Shown here: piece by piece, positions 33,868 to 39,358 of the stretch
Position numbering within the stretch: position 1 is the first letter of the stretch
Layout of the letters: each line of letters starts with the position of its first letter
Assembly (NCBI RefSeq): GCF_937880195.1
Contig: NZ_CALFLA010000019.1
Span: forward strand, 1-39,358
Direction of reading: 5' to 3'
Length of the DNA: 39,358 nucleotides
Source: an uncultured Blautia sp.
GTDB taxonomy: Bacteria > Bacillota > Clostridia > Lachnospirales > Lachnospiraceae
Position numbers and translations under genes: made by a program
Notes under the pieces: generated by a model
Seen by the model: only the letters and a program-made list of their open reading frames with translations
Database searches by the model: none
What the model was told of the DNA's origin: nothing

Positions 33868-34506
33868 ATGGGTGTGCGAAAAAAAATAGGGATCATGGGA
33901 GGTACCTTTGATCCTATTCATGTAGGGCATCTGATTCTTGGAGAAAAAGCCTATGAACAGCTGGGCCTTGATAAGGTATGGTTTATGCCCAGCGGCAATC
34001 CTCCCCATAAAAAAAACCGTCAAGGTCAGGCAAGCAACGACGAGCGTGTTTCCATGGTCCAAAAAGCCATTAGCGGCAATCCTCATTTTGAGCTTTCCTT
34101 AATCGAAATGAATGAGGATGGGTATACCTATACTTACCGGACTTTGGAAACTCTAAAAAAGCAAAATCCAGATACGGATTACTATTTTATTATCGGGGCA
34201 GACTCCCTTTACGATTTTGCCACATGGAAAAAACCGTCAAGGATCTGCCAGGCATGTACCATTGTGGTTGCGGCAAGAAATCATATTCCGGCAAACAGTC
34301 TGGATCAGGAAATGACATATCTTTCCCAACAATACAAAGGATGCTTTATACGGCTGGATACTTTAAATATTGATATTTCCAGCAGACTGATCCGCCAATG
34401 GATCCAGGAAGGAAAGAGCATTCGTTATTATGTCCCGGACTCAGTTGTTTCCTATATTCGGGATCATAACATTTATCTTACACCAGAAGGAGACCTTAGG
34501 GGATAA
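33868..34506 (+). CDS. nadD: Nicotinate-nucleotide adenylyltransferase
   Basis: A 212-residue protein. It adenylates nicotinate mononucleotide in NAD synthesis. GGTFDPIHVGHLILGEKA carries the GxFDPxHxGH nucleotidyltransferase motif; MPSGNPPHKK and FIIGADSLYDFATWKKPSRI and the C-terminal IDISSRLIRQWI (the ISSTxxR-type motif) are all present. Its TAA shares one base with the yqeK ATG. The yhbY-nadD-yqeK-rsfS order is classical. Confidence 0.97.
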   Translation: MGVRKKIGIMGGTFDPIHVGHLILGEKAYEQLGLDKVWFMPSGNPPHKKNRQGQASNDERVSMVQKAISGNPHFELSLIEMNEDGYTYTYRTLETLKKQNPDTDYYFIIGADSLYDFATWKKPSRICQACTIVVAARNHIPANSLDQEMTYLSQQYKGCFIRLDTLNIDISSRLIRQWIQEGKSIRYYVPDSVVSYIRDHNIYLTPEGDLRG

Positions 34507-35099
34507 TGGCAGAATATGATTTTTTAAAAATACAGAAGAAGCTGGAAAAATATCTTGATGAAGACCGGTTTCATCACACGTTGGGCGTTATGTATACAAG
34601 CGCTGCCCTCGCCATGGCCCACAGCTGTAACATAAATGAAGCCCAGGCCGCCGGGCTTCTTCATGACTGCGCCAAATGTATTCCAAACAAAAAGAAACTG
34701 AAACTTTGCGAAAGCTATAAGGTTCCTGTTTCTGACTTTGAAAAGGAGCATCCTTTCCTTCTTCATGCCAAATTAGGCGCCTATGTAGCCAAAGATAAAT
34801 ATGGAGTACGTGACAGCGAAGTTCTCTCAGCAATTACATGGCACACTACCGGAAAGCCGGACATGACCCTTTTGGAAAAAATAATATATATTGCAGATTA
34901 TATTGAACCGGCAAGGAATAAAGCGCCTAATCTTGAAAAAGTAAGAAATCTGGCATTTCAGGATTTGGATGAATGTATGTATGAAATTCTAAAAGATACT
35001 TTGGCCTATCTGGAAGAAAATCCTAAAGATATTGATTCCGCTACCAGAGACGCCTTTCTCTTTTATAAGGACGTACATGAACAGAAACAGACTGATTAA
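34506..35099 (+). CDS. yqeK: HD-domain bis(5'-nucleosyl)-tetraphosphatase YqeK
   Basis: A 197-residue HD protein. Metal ligands are HHTLGVMYTSAALA (H near 23), LLHDCAKC (HD pair) and a later HTTGKPDM. YqeK hydrolyses Ap4A symmetrically, a stress nucleotide. It overlaps nadD by one base and is followed by rsfS 27 nt on. Confidence 0.94.
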   Translation: MAEYDFLKIQKKLEKYLDEDRFHHTLGVMYTSAALAMAHSCNINEAQAAGLLHDCAKCIPNKKKLKLCESYKVPVSDFEKEHPFLLHAKLGAYVAKDKYGVRDSEVLSAITWHTTGKPDMTLLEKIIYIADYIEPARNKAPNLEKVRNLAFQDLDECMYEILKDTLAYLEENPKDIDSATRDAFLFYKDVHEQKQTD

Positions 35100-35126
35100 G
35101 GCTTTTGCCGGAAAGGAGCATTAATA

Positions 35127-35489
35127 ATGAATCGTGAAAAAGAAATGACAAAGATTGCCCTGAAAGCTCTGGATGACAAAATGGCTATGGATGTAAAAGT
35201 TATTGACATCAACCAGGTATCTGTTCTGGCAGATTATTTTATTATTGCAAGCGGAAGCAATCAGAATCAGGTTCAGGCTATGGTAGATAACGTAGATGAA
35301 ATGATGAACAAGGCAGGATATGAACCCAAGCAGATCGAAGGAACAAAAAATTCAAGCTGGATCCTTATGGATTATGGCGATCTGATCATCCATGTCTTTG
35401 ATGAAGAAAACCGTCTTTTCTATGATCTGGAAAGGATCTGGCGCGACGGTAAAGTAATTGATATGGAAGACTTCTTAAAAGAGGAATAA
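35127..35489 (+). CDS. rsfS: Ribosomal silencing factor RsfS
   Basis: A 120-residue protein of the RsfS/YbeB/iojap family. KALDDKMAMDVKVIDINQVSVLADYFIIASGSNQNQVQAM and the C-terminal SSWILMDYGDLIIHVFDEENRLFYDLERIW are family hallmarks. It binds L14 on the 50S subunit and blocks joining with the 30S under starvation. AAAGGAG lies 9 nt before the ATG. It ends the nadD unit. Confidence 0.96.
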   Translation: MNREKEMTKIALKALDDKMAMDVKVIDINQVSVLADYFIIASGSNQNQVQAMVDNVDEMMNKAGYEPKQIEGTKNSSWILMDYGDLIIHVFDEENRLFYDLERIWRDGKVIDMEDFLKEE

Positions 35490-35574
35490 TCCTTTTAGTT
35501 GGTTTACTGTATTAAGATTATGTAAACTATTTTATGTTGCTGTAAATAAATGCTAAATTTCTGCATCACAGCAA

Positions 35575-35618
35575 AAATCCCCCTGCCTTCTGTTGCAAAA
35601 CAGAGCAGGGGGATTTCA
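35575..35618. terminator. Bidirectional terminator between rsfS and lexA
   Basis: AAATCCCCCTGC (35575-35586) and GCAGGGGGATTT (35605-35616) form a perfect 12-bp stem, with an inner TCTGT/ACAGA pair (35589-35593 with 35600-35604) nearer the loop. T-tracts lie on both sides, suiting the two convergent genes. Confidence 0.85.
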
Positions 35619-35628
35619 TTTATTTTTG

Positions 35629-36249
35629 TTATTGATAAAAACGGAATACTCCAAATACCTTACCAAGAATCTGCAGATTACCATGAACCAGGATTGGATC
35701 CATGTCATCATTCTCCGGCTGAAGTCTGTAATATCCATCCTCTTTATAAAATGTCTTTACAGTGGCTGAATCCTCAATCAGAGCTACCACCATATCTCCA
35801 TTTTCGGCAGAAGACTGCTGTTTTACAAGGACCTGGTCTCCGTCAAAAATTCCTGCATTGATCATGCTGTCTCCCTTGACTCTCAGCATAAAACTCTGTG
35901 CGTTTGGCATAAATTCTGCCGGAACCGGAAAATAGCCTTCCACATTCTCTACTGCAAGAATCGGCTGTCCGGCAGCCACTGTACCCACCAGAGGCACGTT
36001 TACAACCTCTCGGCGTACAAGATTAAACTGATCGTCCAGAATCTCAATAGCTCTCGGCTTCGTAGCGTCCCTGCGGATATAGCCGTTCTTTTCCAGGGCC
36101 TCCAGATGGGAGTGGACAGACGAGGTGGATTTCAGATGGACTGCCTCGCAGATCTCACGTACTGCGGGAGGAAATCCTCTGTTCAGAATCTCATTTTTGA
36201 TATAGTCAAGTATTTCCTGCTGTTTCTTACTGATTCTGCCGTAAGCCAT
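35629..36249 (-). CDS. lexA: SOS repressor LexA
   Basis: A 206-residue repressor with autocleavage. The winged-helix DNA-binding part (residues 1-72) has [17 protein letters not shown] and [22 protein letters not shown]. The cleavage site is A93-G94 in GTVAAGQP; the catalytic Ser128 is in VKGDSMI and Lys165 in DSATVKTF. It switches off DNA-damage genes until RecA filaments trigger cutting. GGAGG lies 8 nt before the start. Promoter and two candidate boxes upstream indicate autoregulation. Confidence 0.97.
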   Translation of the reverse strand: MAYGRISKKQQEILDYIKNEILNRGFPPAVREICEAVHLKSTSSVHSHLEALEKNGYIRRDATKPRAIEILDDQFNLVRREVVNVPLVGTVAAGQPILAVENVEGYFPVPAEFMPNAQSFMLRVKGDSMINAGIFDGDQVLVKQQSSAENGDMVVALIEDSATVKTFYKEDGYYRLQPENDDMDPILVHGNLQILGKVFGVFRFYQ

Positions 36250-36288
36250 ATTTTATACCTCCAAAATTCGTATCGCCATGTTTTTACA

Positions 36289-36317
36289 ATTATATCATAC
36301 TTTTTTGCAGTTGGCAA
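36289..36317 (-). promoter_or_regulatory. lexA promoter
   Basis: Minus strand: TTGCCA (36317-36312), a 17-nt spacer, TATAAT (36294-36289), 40 nt upstream of the lexA start. Confidence 0.7.
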
Positions 36318-36341
36318 ACAAATATTCGGAAAATATGTTCG
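36315..36341 (-). promoter_or_regulatory. Two adjoining candidate LexA boxes at lexA
   Basis: Two adjoining 14-nt palindromic elements sharing one base: CAAACAAATATTCG (36315-36328, written on plus) and GGAAAATATGTTCG (36328-36341). Each matches 8 of 10 fixed positions of CGAAC-N4-GTTCG. The first overlaps the -35 of lexA by three bases, as expected for autorepression. Divergent transcription of the HlyD-like gene starts about 60 nt away, so that gene could be affected too. Confidence 0.5.
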
Positions 36342-36370
36342 CAGGCAGTAACAAAACCCTATCTTTTTTC

Positions 36371-36399
36371 TTGTCATATATAAAGAAAAATGGTACAAT
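36371..36399 (+). promoter_or_regulatory. Promoter of the HlyD-like gene cluster
   Basis: TTGTCA (36371-36376), a 17-nt spacer, TACAAT (36394-36399), 43 nt before the start. It faces away from the lexA promoter. Confidence 0.65.
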
Positions 36400-36442
36400 G
36401 ACCTGGTATACTTAGATCAAGGAATATGAAAGGAGTCTTTTT

Positions 36443-37891
36443 TTGCCTGATAATAATAAATCTCCAAAGAGCCCTGGACTTCTTTCCAGAATCAGAAATA
36501 TTTTTGGCCTGAACATCGGAACCATGCTCTTTGGGGTATTATTTCTTTATATGATGTTCAGCCTTATTCTCTATCTGACCTCTGACCAGATAGAATCCTA
36601 CCAGGTAATTTCCGGGCCTTTATCCCGAAATGAAACCTACACAGGTCTTGCCATCCGTCAGGAAACCATTTATAAAACAGATACTGACGGCTATGTAAAT
36701 TATTATGCCAGAGAGGGAAATAAGATCAATGCCAATGGCGCAGTTTACGGGATCAGCGCTTCCAAAAACCCACAGACCGATCCCCAGCTTACTGCTGAAG
36801 AGGTTGCGGATATACGCAATGATATGATGAATTTCTCTAAGGGATTTAACCCCAGTAAATTCAATAATACTTATAGTTTTAAATATACTCTGGAAGGCGA
36901 TATCCTTCAGTATGCAGGAACAGATACCTCAACTGGCGGCGTTGCTGTCATAGGCGGCAATGCTATTCATAAAGCGGACAGCGATGGGATTGTGCTTTAT
37001 TCCATGGACGGATATGAAAGTAAGAGCGTTTCTACTCTTTCTTCTGCAGATTTTGACCAGAATGCCTATCATGAAACAGACTTGAAAAAAGACGGGGCGG
37101 TCAGCGCAGGCGATCCGATCTACACACTGGTAACAGATGAACGCTGGAGTCTTCTTATACCTTTAAGTACGAAGCAGGCAGCTAAACTTGCTGACCGTAC
37201 TGTAGTAAGAGTTAAATTCCTGAAAGATGATATGACGCAAAACGGCGATTTTTCCATTATAGAGATCGACGGGCAGAAATATGGGCAGATTGATTTCAAC
37301 AAAGGATTGATCCGCTATGCCTCTGACCGTTTCCTGGAAATAGAGCTTGTGACAAATACGGTTACTGGTCTTAAAATCCCACTTTCCTCCATTGTCACAA
37401 AGGAATTTTATAAAATCCCATCTAAATATCTGACAACAGATAAGAAAACCAATGCGGCAGGCTTTCTTATAGAGGGTTCTGACAAAAACGGCAGCAGCGC
37501 TTCCACTTTTGTAAAAGCTGATATTTATGCGCAGCTTGAGAATGAAAACGCCCAGGCTCCTGTAACCGCCCCGGCGGAAGGGGAGGCTTCAGACAAACCT
37601 GAAGAAAAGACAGAACCAAGTTATATTTATTATGTAGAGAAAAAGAACTTTAAAGAGGGCGATGTGGTAGTTTGTCCAAAAGATCAGAGCCGGTATGTGA
37701 TAAAGGATGTAGGCGTTCTGGAAGGCGTATACTGCACGAATCAGGGATATGCGGTTTTCCGCAGGATCGAAGTACTGGATCAGAATGAAGAATATGCCAT
37801 TGTGTCCAAAAACACCTCTTACGGTCTTTCCCGTTATGACCATATTGTCCGCAATGCAGATAAAGTAAAAGAAGAAGATATTTTGTATTAG
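36443..37891 (+). CDS. HlyD-family efflux adaptor-like membrane protein
   Basis: A 482-residue protein. A short cytoplasmic N-terminus is followed by one membrane segment at residues 25-45, with the remainder outside. A lipoyl/barrel-sandwich hybrid-like part is suggested by GLAIRQETIYKTDTDGYVNYYAREGNKINANGAVYGI near residues 73-110 and by HKADSDGIVLYSMDGYES near 175, and beta-barrel strands follow. The last third has an Ala/Pro/Glu linker (near 370-395). This matches HlyD-family adaptor proteins annotated beside sepF in Clostridia. No ABC transporter or outer-membrane partner is near. Start: TTG 36443, with AGGAG 7 nt upstream; the next ATG is within the membrane segment. Confidence 0.8.
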   Translation: MPDNNKSPKSPGLLSRIRNIFGLNIGTMLFGVLFLYMMFSLILYLTSDQIESYQVISGPLSRNETYTGLAIRQETIYKTDTDGYVNYYAREGNKINANGAVYGISASKNPQTDPQLTAEEVADIRNDMMNFSKGFNPSKFNNTYSFKYTLEGDILQYAGTDTSTGGVAVIGGNAIHKADSDGIVLYSMDGYESKSVSTLSSADFDQNAYHETDLKKDGAVSAGDPIYTLVTDERWSLLIPLSTKQAAKLADRTVVRVKFLKDDMTQNGDFSIIEIDGQKYGQIDFNKGLIRYASDRFLEIELVTNTVTGLKIPLSSIVTKEFYKIPSKYLTTDKKTNAAGFLIEGSDKNGSSASTFVKADIYAQLENENAQAPVTAPAEGEASDKPEEKTEPSYIYYVEKKNFKEGDVVVCPKDQSRYVIKDVGVLEGVYCTNQGYAVFRRIEVLDQNEEYAIVSKNTSYGLSRYDHIVRNADKVKEEDILY

Positions 37892-37906
37892 TCTGGAGGC
37901 TGAATT

Positions 37907-38599
37907 ATGATAACTGAAAATCTGGAGCAGGTACAGCGCAATATTAACGAGGCATGTAAACTTGCAGGAAGAGATCCAAAAGAGGTTACTCTGATCGCAG
38001 TGAGCAAAACAAAACCCGTATCCCTCCTTCAGGAAGCTTATGACGCAGGAGCGCGGTTCTTTGGAGAAAATAAGGTACAGGAGATCATGGACAAATATTC
38101 TCAACTTCCCCAGGACATCCAATGGCATATGATCGGCCATTTACAGAGAAACAAAGTAAAATATATCGTAGATAAAGCGGCAATGATTCATTCTGTTGAT
38201 TCTCTCAGACTGGCGGAGACCATTGAACAGGAGGGAGCAAAGCGCGGGATCCAGGTCCCCATCCTTTTGGAAGTAAACGTAGCAGAGGAAGAAAGCAAAT
38301 TTGGACTGAAAATAAACGAAGTCCTTCCTCTTGCAGAAAAAATAGCAGAATTTCCTCATATACAGGTTCGCGGCCTTATGACAATTGCTCCATATGTAGA
38401 GGATCCTGAGGAAAATCGTGTGTTTTTCCGACAATTAAAAAAATTAAGTGTTGACATCGGAGCAAAAAACATTAATAATGTTAGTATGAGCGCTTTGAGC
38501 ATGGGCATGACCGGAGACTATCAGGTTGCCGTCCAGGAGGGCGCTACCATGGTTCGTGTAGGAACAGGAATCTTTGGCGAAAGAAACTATGTGCGTTAG
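37907..38599 (+). CDS. yggS: YggS family pyridoxal phosphate homeostasis protein
   Basis: A 230-residue PLP-binding protein. The lysine that holds PLP is in TLIAVSKTKPV (K36), followed by FGENKVQEIMDKY and WHMIGHLQRNKVKY. The phosphate-binding end is SMGMTGDYQVAVQEGATMVRVGTGIFG. It has no known catalytic reaction; it buffers PLP and affects amino acid balance. It corresponds to ylmE, which lies before sepF in Bacillus subtilis; the same order is seen here. GGAGG lies 9 nt upstream. Confidence 0.96.
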   Translation: MITENLEQVQRNINEACKLAGRDPKEVTLIAVSKTKPVSLLQEAYDAGARFFGENKVQEIMDKYSQLPQDIQWHMIGHLQRNKVKYIVDKAAMIHSVDSLRLAETIEQEGAKRGIQVPILLEVNVAEEESKFGLKINEVLPLAEKIAEFPHIQVRGLMTIAPYVEDPEENRVFFRQLKKLSVDIGAKNINNVSMSALSMGMTGDYQVAVQEGATMVRVGTGIFGERNYVR

Positions 38600-38629
38600 T
38601 GATAAAAACAAACAGGATTGGAGAATAAA

Positions 38630-39268
38630 ATGAGCGTTTTAGATAAGCTTTTAGATGCAGTGAAACTGAATGATGACTATGATGATGAGGAATTTCTGGA
38701 TGATGACATCATGGACGAGTCTGATGATGATTTCCTGGATGATGGGCAGGAAGATAAACCGGTAAAGAAATTCTTCCAGAAATTTGGCAAGAAAAAGGAC
38801 TCCAGAGACGAGTATGATGAATATGACGATCTGGATGAGGAGGAACCGGAAGAGCCTGTGCAGAAATTTGTCTCCAAGACACCTGCCAAGGCTGCGCCTG
38901 TTAAGCAGGAACGCCCAGTCCGCGCTGCCGCATCTTCCAAGATCACTCCTATGAGAAGCAGCAGAAGGAGCTCTTCTTCTGTAAATATGGAAGTTTGTGT
39001 GATCAAGCCGTCATCTATGGAAGATACCCGTGAGATTGCAGATACTCTGGTAGACAATTCAACAGTGATCCTGAATCTTGAAGGCATTGATGTGGAACTG
39101 GCTCAGAGAATCATTGATTTTACTTCTGGTGCATGCTACTCCCTTGGCGGAAGCCTGCAGAAGGTATCTAGTTATATCTTTGTTCTTGGCCCGGCCAATG
39201 TTGATATCACCGGTGATCTCCAGAATATTTTAGGAGGATCTGTTCCGTCTGTAAGAGCAGGATATTAA
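38630..39268 (+). CDS. sepF: Cell division protein SepF
   Basis: A 212-residue protein. The amphipathic N-terminal membrane anchor (MSVLDKLLDAVKL) is followed by a long acidic linker (Asp/Glu runs to about residue 45, then Lys/Pro/Ala/Ser-rich to near 120). The SepF core is VCVIKPSSMEDTREIADTLVDNSTVILNLEGIDVELAQRIIDFTSGACYSLGG. It links FtsZ filaments to the membrane and substitutes for FtsA function. ATG 38630 is chosen over the in-frame TTG at 38618 because GGAG (38620-38623) overlaps that codon and lies 6 nt upstream of the ATG. The linker is longer than in Bacillus (about 152 residues in total there). Confidence 0.96.
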   Translation: MSVLDKLLDAVKLNDDYDDEEFLDDDIMDESDDDFLDDGQEDKPVKKFFQKFGKKKDSRDEYDEYDDLDEEEPEEPVQKFVSKTPAKAAPVKQERPVRAAASSKITPMRSSRRSSSSVNMEVCVIKPSSMEDTREIADTLVDNSTVILNLEGIDVELAQRIIDFTSGACYSLGGSLQKVSSYIFVLGPANVDITGDLQNILGGSVPSVRAGY

Positions 39269-39275
39269 TTACACA

Positions 39276-39358
39276 ATGGAAAAGGACATTTTTTTCATTA
39301 AGCGAATCCGGGAACTGGCAAATCTCTCTTATCAGAGAGATATTGTCACCTTTTCGGA
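39276..39358 (+). CDS. ylmH: YlmH family S4-domain RNA-binding protein, 5' part only
   Basis: ATG 39276 opens a frame that runs past the window edge with 27 codons visible: it begins MEKDIFFIKRIRELANLSYQ and continues RDIVTFS, the standard start of YlmH. YlmH binds RNA through an S4 domain and helps rescue stalled ribosomes; in Bacillus it follows sepF and ylmG. Here ylmG is absent and it follows sepF by 7 nt. The ribosome binding site is weak. Partial because the window ends. Confidence 0.8.
   Translation, partial: MEKDIFFIKRIRELANLSYQRDIVTFS

Overview
The window reads as core chromosome of a spore-forming anaerobic Firmicute, most likely family Lachnospiraceae (class Clostridia). The basis is the gene families seen by eye (DUF6465, DUF2953 with GerW, an alpha/beta-type small acid-soluble spore protein, YlbJ, a short HisG with HisZ, TIGR03960/TIGR03936), AGGAGG ribosome binding sites with some TTG/GTG starts, and TTGnnn-17-TAnnnT promoters. 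Genus is not resolved. There are no tRNA or rRNA genes, CRISPR arrays, insertion sequences, prophage genes or att sites, so there is no obvious island.

Layout. 1-2547: Nudix hydrolase, a small unknown protein, the ytfI/ytfJ-like sporulation pair (DUF2953 and GerW), and a 45-residue membrane protein gene with its own promoter and terminator. 2591-3336 (minus): ribosomal protein L28 and a membrane-anchored DUF2726 protein. 3519-7611: yloU (Asp23), yloV/fakA and recG, the classic block next to rpmB. 7725-8478: a lysine/alanine-rich DUF6465 protein and a spore DNA-binding SASP, convergent on one terminator. 8733-10824: mgsA, rsmD, coaD and a coiled-coil protein, overlapped tail to tail by ylbJ on the minus strand. 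11822-14222: PepD dipeptidase and an M23 peptidase. 14308-19700: an operon of alarmone synthetase, YgiQ radical SAM protein, unknown membrane protein, RluA-type pseudouridine synthase, signal peptidase I and RecU. 19788-24788: histidine operon hisZ-hisG-hisD-hisB-hisIE from a perfect consensus promoter that overlaps the recU stop codon. 24856-26814: membrane-anchored beta-propeller protein. 26970-30733: TIGR03960 radical SAM protein, TIGR03936 partner and RNase G. 30742-30987 (minus): a small XRE regulator. 31126-33850: L21 leader, rplU, prp, rpmA, obgE, yhbY. 33868-35489: nadD, yqeK, rsfS. 35629-36249 (minus): lexA. 36443-end: HlyD-like adaptor, YggS, SepF and the start of YlmH, a cell-division-linked cluster.

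Functionally the region is mostly ribosome biogenesis and quality control (L28, L21, Prp, L27, Obg, YhbY, RsfS, RsmD, RluA, RNase G), DNA repair (RecG, RecU, LexA), cofactor synthesis (CoaD, NadD), stress signalling (alarmone synthetase, YqeK), histidine synthesis and sporulation.

The least ordinary signals are: a HisF-like barrel that has lost both catalytic aspartates and is fused to HisIE; LexA-like operator candidates at lexA and at the DUF2726 nuclease-like gene; an RNase G that ends before its usual zinc-link motif, directly against an XRE gene; a free-standing 45-residue membrane protein gene; and an HlyD-like adaptor without a transporter beside division genes. I did not see a clearly new multi-gene defence or mobile system here.
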